DNA from: Pseudomonas helvetica
GTDB taxonomy: Bacteria; Pseudomonadota; Gammaproteobacteria; Pseudomonadales; Pseudomonadaceae
Assembly: GCF_039908645.1 (NCBI RefSeq)
Contig: NZ_CP150917.1
Location: forward strand, 4,227,501 to 4,291,500
Direction of reading: 5' to 3'
DNA: 64,000 bases
Made by a program: the position numbers and the translations under genes. The stretch's first letter is position 1, and every line of letters starts with the position of its first letter. The notes beneath the pieces are model-generated. The model worked only from the letters and a program-made list of their open reading frames with translations, had not been told where the DNA came from and ran no database searches. Positions 18,564 through 28,836 of this stretch are shown piece by piece.

Positions 18564-18758
18564 ATGCCCACGCAAAACCCGCACCGCATTGTAGGACTCT
18601 GTACCTCAAGCAAGGTCTATAACGCACTGACCGAGCTCAAACACCTGGAAGGCCATCGCAGCGCCAAGTTTCTCTCGCTGCTCGCCGAAAACCTGGTGCG
18701 TAAAGGCCTGCTCAATGATCATGAAGTGATGAACATGCTCGACCAGGTCGTCGACTGA
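18564..18758 (+). CDS. Small hypothetical protein
   Basis: This 64-residue cytosolic protein is of unknown function and mostly helical by composition. AAGGA lies about 8 bases before the ATG. The reading frame has normal pseudomonad codon use. No close neighbour shares its transcript with certainty. Confidence 0.6.
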   Translation: MPTQNPHRIVGLCTSSKVYNALTELKHLEGHRSAKFLSLLAENLVRKGLLNDHEVMNMLDQVVD

Positions 18759-18864
18759 CAGCGGCCATTCGCCACGTTGTTGTCAATGTCCACTATCGAG
18801 CGCGTTGATTTTCCGTTGAACTGCCGGGTCAGTAAGGTAGCTCCATAGATTGATGGAGGTACTT

Positions 18865-19047
18865 ATGCCCAAGGTTCAGATCATGTCCGTTATCGGCAGC
18901 GCCGTTCCCGCACCGCTCAGAGAGCTGGGATTGCTCGCCTGTTGGTATCTGGTTCAGGACGGCGTCGCGATCAGCGGCCCGCTCACTTCACTGCCCGCCG
19001 CCCAGGCCCTGTCACAACGTATCGGCACCTACGCGCTGGGCGCTTAA
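18865..19047 (+). CDS. Small hypothetical protein
   Basis: This 60-residue protein of unknown function contains a short GPLTSLPAAQAL stretch. The ATG at 18865 has a strong GGAGGT site; an in-frame ATG 15 bases upstream overlaps that site and is less likely. Its last four bases overlap the end of the convergent AI-2E family transporter gene. Confidence 0.6.
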   Translation: MPKVQIMSVIGSAVPAPLRELGLLACWYLVQDGVAISGPLTSLPAAQALSQRIGTYALGA

Positions 19048-20105
19048 GGCAACTGCACGCGTGGCCTGGTTTCGATGTACAAGTCCCAACTCGACATGAA
19101 CAGCGCGGCAATCAACGGCCCAATGACAAAACCATTGAGACCGAAGATCGCCAGACCGCCCAAGGTCGAAACCAGGACCAGGTAATCCGGCATCCTGGTG
19201 TCCTTGCCCACCAGGGTCGGACGCAGAATGTTGTCTACCAGACCGATCACGAACACCCCGAACAGCCCCAGCACCACGCCCTGCCAGATCGCGCCGCTGA
19301 GCAGGAACCAGGCTGTCACCGGCGCCCAGACAATCCCCGCCCCCACTGCGGGTAGCAGCGACAGAAACGCCATCACCACCGCCCAGAGCAATGCACTGGG
19401 AATATCCAGAAACCAGAAAATCAACCCACCCAGCGCGCCTTGCGTAATCGCCATCAGCAGGTTGCCTTTGACCGTGGCTCGCACCACGCGGTTGAACTTG
19501 AGCTGCAAGCGGCGCTTTTGGTGTTCCGCCAATGGCACGGCCGCACGAACCTTGCGCGACAGTTCGGCACCGTCACGCAGAAAGAAGAACAACAGGTAGA
19601 GCATGATGAAAAAGCTCACCAAGAACTCGAACGTGCCCTGGCCGAAGCTGAACGCCTGACTGGCGAAAAACTCGCTGCCCTGCATCGCGCTCTTGACGAT
19701 CTTCTCGCGCAAAGTGCTCAGATCACCCATGCCAAAGCGGTCCAGCAGGTGCTGAAAATACGGCGGCAGGCTGTGTTTGAACTGCGCCAGATAGCCGGCG
19801 ATGTCCAACTGGCCACTCTCGATATTCTTGTAGAGGGTCGCCCCCTCTTGTACCAACAGGACGCTGGTAATGATCACCGGCAAAATGGCAATGACCAGGC
19901 AGATGCCCAGGGTGGAGAGCGCCGTCAGGTTGCGGTGCCAGCCAAACTTCACTTGCAGCCGGCGCTGCAAGGGCGCGAAGACAATCCCGAGAATCACCGC
20001 CCAGAACACCGCGCCGTAGAACGGCAGCAGAATCCAGATGAAAGCGGCGGTCACCAACACCAGCAGCACCAGCAGCGATCTGTCTCGCACAACGGTTTGG
20101 TTCAT
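19044..20105 (-). CDS. AI-2E family transporter (PerM/TqsA-like)
   Basis: This 353-residue inner-membrane protein has about eight hydrophobic segments, paired at the N-terminus and clustered at the C-terminus, as in the PerM/TqsA family. Members export autoinducer-2 or act as ion antiporters, and the substrate here is unknown. The start at 20105 is chosen for GGGGAG just upstream; ten extra N-terminal codons are possible in frame. Confidence 0.87.
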   Translation of the reverse strand: MNQTVVRDRSLLVLLVLVTAAFIWILLPFYGAVFWAVILGIVFAPLQRRLQVKFGWHRNLTALSTLGICLVIAILPVIITSVLLVQEGATLYKNIESGQLDIAGYLAQFKHSLPPYFQHLLDRFGMGDLSTLREKIVKSAMQGSEFFASQAFSFGQGTFEFLVSFFIMLYLLFFFLRDGAELSRKVRAAVPLAEHQKRRLQLKFNRVVRATVKGNLLMAITQGALGGLIFWFLDIPSALLWAVVMAFLSLLPAVGAGIVWAPVTAWFLLSGAIWQGVVLGLFGVFVIGLVDNILRPTLVGKDTRMPDYLVLVSTLGGLAIFGLNGFVIGPLIAALFMSSWDLYIETRPRVQLP

Positions 20106-20199
20106 GTCCGCTCCCCGCCAGTAACCCGCAGACACTGACTGCCTGTTCTACGTTAGTCAGCCACCACGCGCCCGAGTGCCCTGCTTTTTTCACCCGACA

Positions 20200-20213
20200 T
20201 AGATCCAGATCAA
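20200..20213 (+). promoter_or_regulatory. Candidate FNR/Anr box upstream of trhP (TAGAT-CCAG-ATCAA)
   Basis: Nine of ten defined positions match. Towards trhP, 22 bases after the box, comes TACCCT in the -10 position. The predicted leader would be about 20 bases long, a tidy class II promoter layout. The AI-2E gene diverges on the other side (start 20105). Confidence 0.5.
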
Positions 20214-20267
20214 TAAACGCTTCACACGACTGCTCTACCCTCGCGAGCTTTTGTGATCGAGCCCCTC

Positions 20268-21593
20268 ATGCCCCTCGCCACGCCTGAACTGCTTGCCCCT
20301 GCCGGCACCCTGAAAAACATGCGTTACGCCTTCGCCTATGGCGCCGATGCGGTCTACGCCGGCCAGCCGCGCTACAGCTTGCGTGTGCGCAATAACGAGT
20401 TCGATCATGCCAACCTGGCCCTCGGTATCCGCGAGGCCCAGGCCCAGGGCAAGCGTTTCTATGTGGTGGTGAACATCGCCCCGCACAATGCCAAGCTGAA
20501 AACCTTCCTCAAGGATCTTGAGCCGGTCATCGCCATGGCTCCGGACGCGTTGATCATGTCCGACCCGGGGTTGATCATGCTGGTGCGCCGGCATTTCCCG
20601 CAGATGCCGATTCACCTCTCGGTGCAAGCCAACACAGTGAACTGGGCCAGCGTCGAGTTCTGGCAGCAGCAAGGTCTGAGCCGGATCATCCTGTCGCGGG
20701 AGCTGTCGCTGGAAGAAATCGCCGAGATTCGCCAGCAAGTCCCCGCCATGGAGCTGGAAGTGTTCGTTCATGGCGCGCTATGCATGGCCTATTCCGGGCG
20801 CTGCCTGCTGTCGGGCTACATGAACAAGCGTGATGCCAATCAGGGCACCTGCACCAACGCCTGTCGCTGGAAATACTCCGCACAGCCGGCCACGGAAAAC
20901 GTCGTGGGCGAGATCGTTCAGGCGTTCATCCCGGAGCCAACGCTGGGCATCGGCACGCCCACTGATCAAGTGTTTTTGCTCCAGGAAGCCAACCGCCCCG
21001 ATGAACTGATGCCGGCCTTCGAGGACGAGCACGGCACCTACATCATGAACGCCAAGGACCTGCGCGCGGTGCAACATGTCGCTCGCTTGACGCAGATGGG
21101 CGTCCACTCGTTGAAGATCGAGGGCCGGACCAAATCGCACTTCTACTGCGCCCGGACCACTCAGGTCTATCGCCGCGCCATCGACGATGCCGTGGCCGGC
21201 CGCGAGTTCGATCGCAGCCTGATGACCGACCTTGAATCCCTGGCCCAGCGTGGCTACACCGAAGGTTTCCTGCGCCGCCATGTGCATGACGAATATCAGA
21301 ACTACCAGAACGGCAGCTCGGTGTCGGAGCGTCAGCAGTTCGTCGGTGAGCTGACCGGTGAGCGCCGTGATCGGCTGGCCGAGGTCAAGGTGAAGAACCG
21401 CTTTGGTTTGGGCGATCACATGGAATTGATGACGCCCAAAGGCAATTTCCACTTCGACTTGCATCAATTGCAAAGCGCCAAAGGCGAAGCAATTGAAGTG
21501 GCACCGGGGGACGGGCACACCGTGTATCTGCCGATTCCGGATGCGGTGGATCTGAAGTTCGGGTTGTTGATGCGCGATGTCCGTGGGGATTAA
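20268..21593 (+). CDS. trhP: tRNA 5-hydroxyuridine synthesis protein TrhP (peptidase U32 family)
   Basis: This is a 441-residue protein of the U32 family, very close to E. coli YegQ/TrhP. TrhP acts in prephenate-dependent hydroxylation of U34 in tRNAs, the oxygen-independent route. Hallmarks seen are LLAPAGTLKNMRYAFAYGAD, the U32 core ELEVFVHGALCMAYSGRC with its cysteine set, NACRW, and SLKIEGRTKSHFYCARTTQ. The ATG at 20268 aligns with the family start; a GTG five codons earlier is possible. It stands alone, between divergent and convergent neighbours. Confidence 0.92.
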   Translation: MPLATPELLAPAGTLKNMRYAFAYGADAVYAGQPRYSLRVRNNEFDHANLALGIREAQAQGKRFYVVVNIAPHNAKLKTFLKDLEPVIAMAPDALIMSDPGLIMLVRRHFPQMPIHLSVQANTVNWASVEFWQQQGLSRIILSRELSLEEIAEIRQQVPAMELEVFVHGALCMAYSGRCLLSGYMNKRDANQGTCTNACRWKYSAQPATENVVGEIVQAFIPEPTLGIGTPTDQVFLLQEANRPDELMPAFEDEHGTYIMNAKDLRAVQHVARLTQMGVHSLKIEGRTKSHFYCARTTQVYRRAIDDAVAGREFDRSLMTDLESLAQRGYTEGFLRRHVHDEYQNYQNGSSVSERQQFVGELTGERRDRLAEVKVKNRFGLGDHMELMTPKGNFHFDLHQLQSAKGEAIEVAPGDGHTVYLPIPDAVDLKFGLLMRDVRGD

Positions 21594-21623
21594 CCCGCAA
21601 TTGAGGGTGCCTGAGCGGGCCTC

Positions 21624-21686
21624 ATCGCGGGCAAGCCTTGCTCCTACAGGTATCACACAACCGTAGGAGCAAAGCTTGCTCGCGAT
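21624..21686. repeat. REP doublet (inverted pair)
   Basis: Left arm 21624-21648 and right arm 21663-21686 are inverted copies of a GTAGGAGCAA-x-GCTTGC-x-CGCGAT element, the REP family common in P. fluorescens-group genomes. It lies between trhP and the chemoreceptor gene, both of which end here. Confidence 0.85.
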
Positions 21687-21703
21687 AGCGGTCTGTCAGG
21701 CGC

Positions 21704-23386
21704 TTAGATCCTGAACTGCCCGACCAATTTACCCAACCGCTGGCCCAAATCCGCCAGGCTGCGGGAGGTTTGTGCGCCGAGCTGGGTTTCGTCGGCGACG
21801 CTGTCCACGGCGACGGCGATCTGATGCACGCTGCGGTTGATCTCTTCGGCCACCGCGGTTTGCTCTTCGGCGGCGCTGGCGATCTGCGCGTTCATCGAAT
21901 TGATGGTGCCGATCAACTGGGCCATGGTGTCCAGCGAAGCGCCCGCCTGATTGGCCTGCGCCGAGGTGCCGTCACCAGCTTCGCTGGAGCGGCGCATGGC
22001 ATCGACCGCCGACTGGGTGCCGGCCTGCAAGCGGTCGATCATGCCCTGAATTTCCTGAGTGCTTTGCTGCGTGCGACTGGCCAGCGCGCGCACCTCATCG
22101 GCGACCACCGCAAAACCTCGCCCGGCCTCACCGGCGCGAGCGGCTTCGATGGCAGCGTTCAGCGCCAGCAGGTTGGTCTGGTCGGCAATCGAACGGATCA
22201 CCCCCAGCACGCTGACAATCGACGACACGTCCTGCTGCAAACTGTCGAGAGAAACCCCGCTGCTGCGAATATCTTTCACCAGCGCATGGATCTGCGAAAT
22301 ACTCCCGGCGACCACGCGTTTGGCCGCCTGACCTTCTTCGTCGGTTTGCTGGGCCGCAACCGCAGCGCCCTGGGCGCTTTTCGCCACTTCCTGCGCTGCC
22401 GCCGACATTTCGTTGATCGCCGTGGCCACCTGATCCGTCTCGTGACGTTGGCGCTCCATGGCCTGATCCGAACGCTGGGCCTGATCGGAGACCTGATTGA
22501 CCAGCCCGGTCAGCTGCGACGTCATCTCGGTAATCTGCCGCACCAGACCGTGAATCTTGTCGACAAAACGGTTGAACGAACCGGCCAGCTCGCCCAGTTC
22601 ATCTTGAGAGGTAATCGCCAGCCGCCGCGTCAAATCGCCCTCGCCTGCCGCGATGTCGTCCAGATTGGCCTTCATCAGGTGCAACGGACGCAAAATGGTA
22701 TTGGCCACAAACAGACCGACCGCCGCGATCACCAGCAGCACCACCGCCGCGACACCGACGATGCTCAGCAGCACGCCTTCCATGCGCTCGCGAACCTCGG
22801 TCTGGACCACGGCGACCTGGGCTTCGACACCATCGAGATTCACCGAGGTACCGATGGCCATGTCCCACTTGGACAGGTATTCGGTGTAACCCAGCTTGGG
22901 CACCAGGACTTTGCTGTCGCCAGGCAACGGCGAGCTGTATTGCAGGTAGTGCGTACCGTCCTTGGCGACTTTCACCAGGTCGCGGTTGACATACACGCCA
23001 TTAGGATCGCGATTGTCCTTGAAACTCTGGCCAACGCCTTCCGGGCTGTTGGCCTTGAACAGGCGCACGGTATTGGAGTCGTAGCCGAAGAAGTAACCAT
23101 CCTTGCCGTAGCTGATGCTCGAGAGCAATTTGACCACTTGCGCGCGAGCCGCCTCATCGCCAGGCGCTGCGGCGTCATACAGCGGCTTGATCGCCGTCAT
23201 CGCCACCGCAACGTAACTTTGCAGGGTGGCCTTGGCATCGTTCATCAAACGCTGACGGGTTTCTTCAACTTCTTTACGGGCCTGCTCTTGCAAAATGAAG
23301 GCAGTGGTCAGACTGATCACCAACGCAAAGAGCAACACCGGAAGGACGGAGAGGGACAAGACTTTGGCTTTAAGGCTCAGGCGCAT
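21704..23386 (-). CDS. ctpM: Methyl-accepting chemotaxis protein, CtpM-like
   Basis: This 560-residue chemoreceptor has a first membrane segment at about 10-32 and a periplasmic single-Cache-type sensor of about 180 residues ([24 protein letters not shown]). A second membrane segment (about 210-232), a HAMP domain and a signalling domain with the hairpin tip [19 protein letters not shown] follow. In P. aeruginosa the gene order CtpM (malate receptor), transporter and TlpQ is the same as here, which supports this identity. Ligand binding cannot be confirmed from the sequence alone. REP doublets flank it on both sides. Confidence 0.8.
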   Translation of the reverse strand: MRLSLKAKVLSLSVLPVLLFALVISLTTAFILQEQARKEVEETRQRLMNDAKATLQSYVAVAMTAIKPLYDAAAPGDEAARAQVVKLLSSISYGKDGYFFGYDSNTVRLFKANSPEGVGQSFKDNRDPNGVYVNRDLVKVAKDGTHYLQYSSPLPGDSKVLVPKLGYTEYLSKWDMAIGTSVNLDGVEAQVAVVQTEVRERMEGVLLSIVGVAAVVLLVIAAVGLFVANTILRPLHLMKANLDDIAAGEGDLTRRLAITSQDELGELAGSFNRFVDKIHGLVRQITEMTSQLTGLVNQVSDQAQRSDQAMERQRHETDQVATAINEMSAAAQEVAKSAQGAAVAAQQTDEEGQAAKRVVAGSISQIHALVKDIRSSGVSLDSLQQDVSSIVSVLGVIRSIADQTNLLALNAAIEAARAGEAGRGFAVVADEVRALASRTQQSTQEIQGMIDRLQAGTQSAVDAMRRSSEAGDGTSAQANQAGASLDTMAQLIGTINSMNAQIASAAEEQTAVAEEINRSVHQIAVAVDSVADETQLGAQTSRSLADLGQRLGKLVGQFRI

Positions 23387-23448
23387 GTGTTGTTCACTCT
23401 GGATATTATTGGCGTGGTTAAAGCATTAACGGCACGTCAACGCAAAAC

Positions 23449-23516
23449 TGTAGGAGCAAAGCTTGCTCGCGATGGCGTCCGTGAGATCGCTATCGCTAGC
23501 AAGCTATGCTCCTACA
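23449..23516. repeat. REP doublet (inverted pair)
   Basis: Arms at 23449-23473 and 23492-23516 belong to the same REP family as at 21624-21686. It lies between the start of the chemoreceptor gene and the end of the antiporter gene, so the two are separate units. Confidence 0.85.
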
Positions 23517-23540
23517 GGGGCGGAGGGCTTGACGGGGGGA

Positions 23541-24860
23541 TCAGAGGATCATCGCCGCCACCCAGCCAAACGCCAGCAACGGCAAGTTGTAGTGCAAAAA
23601 TGTCGGGACCACGGTGTCCCAGATATGGTGATGCTGGCCGTCGATATTCAGGCCGGAGGTCGGGCCGAGGGTCGAATCGGACGCTGGCGAACCGGCATCG
23701 CCCAAGGCGCCGGCAGTCCCGACGATGCAGACGATCGCCAATGGGCTGAACCCCAATTGGACGCACAACGGCACGAAGATCGCCGCAAGAATCGGCACTG
23801 TGGAAAACGATGAGCCGATGCCCATGGTCACCAGCAGCCCGACCAGCAACATCAGTAATGCACCGACACCTTTGCTGTGACCGATCCACGACGCCGAGGC
23901 CTCGACCAGGGTTTTCACGTCACCGGTGGCCTTCATGACCTCGGCGAAACCCGAGGCGGCGATCATGATGAAACCAATCATCGCCATCATCTTCATGCCT
24001 TCGGTGAACAGATCGTCAGTCTCGCGCCAGCGCACGACACCCGATACCGAGAAGATCAGAAACCCGGCCAGCGCGCCGATAATCATCGAGTCCAGCAGCA
24101 ACTGAATGATGAACGCAGCGGCAATCGCCAGCCCCGCGACCATCAGGGTCAGCGGGTTGTATTGCACCGCGACCTGCTCGACCCGCTCGATTTTCTCCAG
24201 GTCATACACGCGCTTCTTGCGGTAGCTGACGAACGCCATCAACAACCCGAACACCATGCCCAACGCAGGAATCCCCATGGCATGAGTGACGTTGACACCA
24301 CTGATGTCCACCCCGCTTCTACTGACGTTGGCCAGCAGAATCTCATTCAGGAAAATGTTGCCAAAGCCCACCGGCAAGAACATGTACGGCGTGATCAGGC
24401 CGAAGGTCATGACGCAGGCAATCAGTCGGCGATCCATTTGCAGCTTGGTCAATACATAAAGCAGTGGCGGCACCAGCAGCGGAATGAAAGCGATGTGGAT
24501 CGGCAGGACGTTCTGCGAAGCGATTGCCACCACCCAGAGCAACGCGATCAGCAGCCATTTGACCTGACCACCACCCGCAGCGTCCTGCCGGTCGACCAGC
24601 AGCAAAGCTTTGTCCGCCAAGGCGTGGGCAAGGCCGGATTTGGCAATCGCCACCGCGAAAGCGCCGAGCAACGCGTAGGACAAGGCCACGGTCGCACCGC
24701 CACCCAGGCCACTGTTGAAGGCCTTGAGCGTGGCATCGATGCCCAGGCCGCCGGTCAAACCGCCCACCAACGCGCCGACGATCAGCGCGATCACCACATG
24801 CACGCGGGACAGGCTGAGCACCAGCATGACGCCGACCGCGGCAATTACTGCATTAATCAT
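23541..24860 (-). CDS. Na+/H+ antiporter-family permease
   Basis: This 439-residue inner-membrane transporter has about 12 hydrophobic segments and resembles the Na+/H+ antiporter-family (ion-transporter superfamily) proteins. Paired glycine-rich regions ([14 protein letters not shown]) and the conserved [10 protein letters not shown] stretch near the C-terminus are seen. The start at 24860 has GAGGTAACG immediately upstream, better than an ATG 13 codons earlier. It sits between two chemoreceptor genes, as its P. aeruginosa counterpart does. The transported solute is not known; linkage suggests an organic acid or amine sensed by a neighbour. Confidence 0.82.
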   Translation of the reverse strand: MINAVIAAVGVMLVLSLSRVHVVIALIVGALVGGLTGGLGIDATLKAFNSGLGGGATVALSYALLGAFAVAIAKSGLAHALADKALLLVDRQDAAGGGQVKWLLIALLWVVAIASQNVLPIHIAFIPLLVPPLLYVLTKLQMDRRLIACVMTFGLITPYMFLPVGFGNIFLNEILLANVSRSGVDISGVNVTHAMGIPALGMVFGLLMAFVSYRKKRVYDLEKIERVEQVAVQYNPLTLMVAGLAIAAAFIIQLLLDSMIIGALAGFLIFSVSGVVRWRETDDLFTEGMKMMAMIGFIMIAASGFAEVMKATGDVKTLVEASASWIGHSKGVGALLMLLVGLLVTMGIGSSFSTVPILAAIFVPLCVQLGFSPLAIVCIVGTAGALGDAGSPASDSTLGPTSGLNIDGQHHHIWDTVVPTFLHYNLPLLAFGWVAAMIL

Positions 24861-25168
24861 CGTTACCTCAAAACAGGGCGACGGGTAAATCCGGCGCAAA
24901 CAGGATGAGTCCGTCCAGCCAGCTGCATGAGCCGACGGCGGATTGAAGAGAGGGTTTTATTAGAGGGCACGCACTGTGCAACAGCAGGCCTGGCTTGTCA
25001 AAACCAACACCGCATCGCCTGGATTCACGACTGCTGCGCACTCGAACGCAGCCTTCGGCAGCTGCTACGGATTTATGTCGTTTTTTATTGGCTTCCATGG
25101 ATAAAGAAAGTCGAATCGACGCCGTTACAGTGCAAAGTCTCAAATAAATATCGAATAAGGACATCTCC
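24861..25168. other. Divergent promoter region, no gene seen
   Basis: The 308 bases between the antiporter start and the TlpQ-like start contain only poor open frames. The stretch before TlpQ is AT-richer (around 25085-25165) and probably carries both promoters. No convincing operator was recognised. Confidence 0.5.
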
Positions 25169-27316
25169 ATGCAGCTCCGACAACTTTCCATTCAATGGAA
25201 AATCACCCTGCTCGCCGGGCTGTGCCTGGCCGGCATTGTCACCTTGCTGGTCGGTCTTTCGCTGTATCGCATGGAGCACAGTTCGCAGCTGGTCAAAGCC
25301 TCGAGCATGGAGATGCTCACCGAAGCGGCTCAAGCACGCATTGAGGCGCAGGGTGAAGTTCAGGCGCTGGGGATTCGCCAGCAGTTCATGGACGCCTACC
25401 AATATGGCCACGGTTTCGCGCGCCAGGTGCTGTTTTTGCGTGAGCAGGCCGAGAAGCGCTTCCTCGACGCCTTCGACCTGCGCGAAGACCTGACCCGTCA
25501 GGTCAAGTCGGCGCTGCAAGCCAACCCGCAACTGCTCGGCCTGTCGCTGGTGTTTGAAGCCAACGCACTGGACGGCAAGGACGAACTGTTCAGCGGCCAG
25601 AAAGAAATCGGCAGCAACGACAAGGGCCGCTTCGCCCTGTATTGGTCGCAACCGACCGCCGGCAAGCTGAACTCGATGGCGCTGCCGGAAAGCGACATGG
25701 CCGATACCAGCACCGGCCCCAGCGGCGAACCCGCCAACGCCTGGTTCACCTGCCCGCGGACCACCCTCAAGCCATGCGTGATCGAACCCTATTTCTATGA
25801 GATCGACGGCCAGAATGTACTGATGACCAGCATCGTCTTCCCGCTGCTGGTCGACGGTAAGGTCATTGCATCGTTGTCGGTCGATATCAACCTCAACAGC
25901 CTGCAAGCGGTCAGCCAGCAAGCCAGTAAAAAGCTCTATGACGGCCAGACCAGCGTCAGCATCCTCAGCCCGGTGGGCCTGCTTGCCGGTTACAGCCCGG
26001 ACGCCAGCAAACTCAGCCAGCGTCTGGACAGCGTGGACAAGGACAACGGTGCCGAGCTGATCCGCAGGCTCGCCGCCAGCACTCAGACCCAGAGTCTGCA
26101 TAACAATCAGTTGCTCAAAGTACTGTCGCCGTTCCAGCCGATTCCCGGTGGAAAGTCGTGGGGCGTGTTGCTCGACGTGCCGGAGAAAGTCCTGGTCGGC
26201 CCTGCCGAAACCCTGAAGCAGCAACTCGACGAACGCAACACCGCCGGCACCCTGATCGAGCTGAGCCTTGGCGTACTGGCAGCCGTCATCGGTCTGTTGC
26301 TGGTGTGGCTGATGGCACGCAGTGTGACCCGGCCGATTCTTGGCGTGGCGCGCATGCTGGAAGACATCGCCAGCGGCGAAGGCGATTTGACCCGCCGTCT
26401 GGCCTATGACAAGCAAGACGAACTCGGGCAACTGGCCGGCTGGTTCAACCGTTTCCTCGACAAGCTGCAACCGATCATCGCGCAAGTGAAACGCTCGGTG
26501 CAGGACGCGCGCAGCACGGCGGATCAATCGTCGGCCATCGCCACCCAGACCAGCGCCGGCATGGAGCAGCAATACCGTCAGGTCGATCAGGTGGCCACCG
26601 CGTCCCATGAAATGAGCGCCACCGCCCAGGACGTCGCCCGCAGCGCCGCCCAAGCGGCGCAAGCGGCACGCGATGCCGATCAGGCAACTCGTCAGGGCCT
26701 GACCGTGATCGACCGCACCACCGCCAGCATCGACAGCCTGGCGGCAGACATGAGCACGGCAATGACCCAGGTCGAAGGCCTGGCCGCCAACAGCGAGAAA
26801 ATCGGCTCGGTGCTGGAAGTGATCCGCGCCATCGCCGAACAGACCAACCTGCTGGCACTGAACGCCGCCATCGAAGCGGCCCGCGCCGGTGACGCCGGGC
26901 GTGGTTTTGCGGTGGTCGCCGATGAGGTACGCAACCTGGCACGGCGTACGCAAGAGTCGGTGGAGGAAACCCGTCAGGTGATCGAGCAGTTGCAAAGCGG
27001 CACGCAAGATGTGGTCGGCTCGATGAACAACAGCCATCGCCAGGCCCAGGGTAGCGTCGAGCACGTCAGCCAGGCGGTGACCGCCCTGCGGCAGATCGGC
27101 AATGCGGTGACGGTGATTACCGACATGAACCTGCAAATCGCCAGCGCTGCCGAAGAGCAGAGCGCGGTGGCCGAGGAGATCAATAGCAACGTAGCGACCA
27201 TTCGTGACGTGACGGAATCGCTGTCGGGGCAAGCCAATGAATCGGCGCGGGTCAGCCAGTCACTCAATAGCCTGGCGAATCAGCAGCAGGGTTTGATGGA
27301 TCAGTTCAGGGTTTGA
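25169..27316 (+). CDS. tlpQ: Methyl-accepting chemotaxis protein, TlpQ-like
   Basis: This 715-residue chemoreceptor has membrane segments at about 10-32 and 366-388 around a large (about 330-residue) periplasmic double-Cache sensor. A HAMP domain and the signalling tip [28 protein letters not shown] follow. Length, order beside the transporter and CtpM-like genes, and domain type match P. aeruginosa TlpQ, a receptor for histamine and polyamines. The periplasmic YWSQP / [12 protein letters not shown] stretch lies where dCache ligand pockets form. The gene ends just before the REP doublet that carries the insertion sequence. Confidence 0.82.
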   Translation: MQLRQLSIQWKITLLAGLCLAGIVTLLVGLSLYRMEHSSQLVKASSMEMLTEAAQARIEAQGEVQALGIRQQFMDAYQYGHGFARQVLFLREQAEKRFLDAFDLREDLTRQVKSALQANPQLLGLSLVFEANALDGKDELFSGQKEIGSNDKGRFALYWSQPTAGKLNSMALPESDMADTSTGPSGEPANAWFTCPRTTLKPCVIEPYFYEIDGQNVLMTSIVFPLLVDGKVIASLSVDINLNSLQAVSQQASKKLYDGQTSVSILSPVGLLAGYSPDASKLSQRLDSVDKDNGAELIRRLAASTQTQSLHNNQLLKVLSPFQPIPGGKSWGVLLDVPEKVLVGPAETLKQQLDERNTAGTLIELSLGVLAAVIGLLLVWLMARSVTRPILGVARMLEDIASGEGDLTRRLAYDKQDELGQLAGWFNRFLDKLQPIIAQVKRSVQDARSTADQSSAIATQTSAGMEQQYRQVDQVATASHEMSATAQDVARSAAQAAQAARDADQATRQGLTVIDRTTASIDSLAADMSTAMTQVEGLAANSEKIGSVLEVIRAIAEQTNLLALNAAIEAARAGDAGRGFAVVADEVRNLARRTQESVEETRQVIEQLQSGTQDVVGSMNNSHRQAQGSVEHVSQAVTALRQIGNAVTVITDMNLQIASAAEEQSAVAEEINSNVATIRDVTESLSGQANESARVSQSLNSLANQQQGLMDQFRV

Positions 27317-27386
27317 TCCACAACCTCGTGGCGAGGGAGCTTGCTCCCGCTGGGCTGCGAAGCGGCCCAAAAACCAGTCACTGCGG

Positions 27387-28750
27387 GGGACTGTCAGATA
27401 TTTTGTGTGCGGGCCGGTAACGGCCTGCCGTCAGGCAGGCCGTGCTTTTACCAGGTCGGCCTGATAAATCGATCTCCGTACAGAATCGCAAATTGATTCA
27501 TCGCGCTTTTCCAGTCATGTGCCGCTGAGCCCCAGTTTGCGGTGATATTGCGTAGCCCAAGCCAGATCAGTTTCGTTGCCGCATCGTCGGTCGGGAAGTG
27601 GCCGCGGGTCTTGATGATCTTGCGCAGCTGAGCGTTGATGCTCTCAATGGCGTTAGTCGTGTAGATCACTTTTCGGATCGCCGGCGGGAACACGAAAAAT
27701 GGAATCACACGATCCCAAGCGCGGCGCCAAGCCGCCACTACCGTCGGATACTGCTTGCCCCATGGCCCGTTTTCAAACGCATCCAGCGCCTGCTCAGCCG
27801 CTTCGGCGGTGACTGCCTGATAGATCGGTTTGAGCGCCTTGGCCAGTTCGCGGCGTTTATCCCAGGCTGCGTAATCAAGACTGTTGCGGATCAGATGGAC
27901 AACGCATGTTTGCAGTGTCGTGTCTGGAAATACGGCGTTGAGCGCTTCTGGCATGCCTTTAAGGCCATCGGTCACAGCAATCAACACGTCTTCGACGCCG
28001 CGTGTCTTGAGGTCGTTGAACACCTTCATCCAGAATTTGGCGCCCTCGGTATTTTCTATCCAAATGCCGAGAATATCGCGTGTTCCGTCAGGCAAAACAC
28101 CTAGGGCCAAGTAGATCGCCTTGTTGCGAACCAGCCCCTCTTCGCGGATTTTGACCCGTAGAGCATCGAAAAAAATCACCGGGTACATCGGCTCCAAAGG
28201 CCGCTGTTGCCATGCACCGATCTCTGCCATGACCTCGTCGGTTACCGAGCTGATGAAGTCGGGAGAAACGTCAGTACCGTACTGCTCTGAAAGAAACGCA
28301 CGGATCTCTCTGACAGTCATTCCACGGGCATACATGGCGATGATCTTGTCATCGAACCCGGTGTAGCGGCGCTCGTGTTTGGGAATCAGGATAGGGGAAA
28401 AACTGCCGTCCCGGTCGCGAGGAATATCCAGTCGGAGCGGGCCGTCGCCGGTTAGAACCGTCTTGCCGCTTTTGCCGTTGCGCTGATTGGTTTCATCCTC
28501 TGGACGCTGCGCGCCCGGCGGATAGCCCAAGTGATGCCCGAGCTCAGCACTCAGGGCTCGCTCGATCAAAGCCTTCTTGAACGCCGCAGACGCGTCCTCG
28601 ATGGCTTCAGCGGTCATCGGTCCATCGGTGAATTGCTCGAGCAGCTCTTTCGGGATTTTCGGCAGCTCTCGCAACGCAGGTTTCTTTTTGGTTGGCATAC
28701 ATGCACCTCTTGCTCATGTTATGCCCGAACACAAAATTTCTGACACCCCC
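27387..28750 (-). mobile_element. IS256-family insertion sequence, complete
   Basis: This 1364-base element is bounded by 28-base imperfect inverted repeats. The left end reads GGGACTGTCAGATATTTTG and the inverted right end GGGGGTGTCAGAAATTTTG, with 24 of 28 positions matching. It is flanked on both sides by the identical 8-base sequence CACTGCGG (27379-27386 and 28751-28758), the target duplication expected of IS256-type transposition. It contains one intact transposase gene. Matching flanks and an intact frame suggest a fairly recent insertion. Confidence 0.95.
27448..28698 (-). CDS. IS256-family transposase
   Basis: This 416-residue DDE transposase (Transposase_mut family) is full length. 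The catalytic residues appear in VIFFDALRVKIRE (Asp), AVTDGLKGMPEA (Asp) and TTNAIESINAQLRK (Glu). GAGGTG precedes the ATG at 28696-28698. The N-terminal MPTKKKPALRELPKIPKELLE is typical of this subgroup. No frameshift or internal stop is seen, so the element is potentially active. Confidence 0.95.
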   Translation of the reverse strand: MPTKKKPALRELPKIPKELLEQFTDGPMTAEAIEDASAAFKKALIERALSAELGHHLGYPPGAQRPEDETNQRNGKSGKTVLTGDGPLRLDIPRDRDGSFSPILIPKHERRYTGFDDKIIAMYARGMTVREIRAFLSEQYGTDVSPDFISSVTDEVMAEIGAWQQRPLEPMYPVIFFDALRVKIREEGLVRNKAIYLALGVLPDGTRDILGIWIENTEGAKFWMKVFNDLKTRGVEDVLIAVTDGLKGMPEALNAVFPDTTLQTCVVHLIRNSLDYAAWDKRRELAKALKPIYQAVTAEAAEQALDAFENGPWGKQYPTVVAAWRRAWDRVIPFFVFPPAIRKVIYTTNAIESINAQLRKIIKTRGHFPTDDAATKLIWLGLRNITANWGSAAHDWKSAMNQFAILYGDRFIRPTW

Positions 28751-28836
28751 CACTGCGGTGCTTCAGCTAAACCGCATTGACCGGATTTACGACTGTTACA
28801 CAGTCGAGCGGGAGCAAGCTCCCTCGCCACAAGGTT

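Larger units (their letters stand above)
27328..28830. repeat. REP doublet split by an insertion sequence
   Basis: The left arm (27328-27350) starts GTGGCGAGGGAGCTTGC and the right arm (28808-28830) is its exact inverted copy over 23 bases. Without the 1364-base insertion sequence and one target copy, the arms would be about 108 bases apart. That spacing matches the intact doublet of the same family at 60911-61040. The insertion therefore hit the interior of a REP doublet. Confidence 0.85.

Noticed and set aside
21770..27232. Long frames opposite the chemoreceptor and antiporter genes
   Set aside because: Codon-bias mirror effect; the opposite strands encode complete, recognisable proteins.
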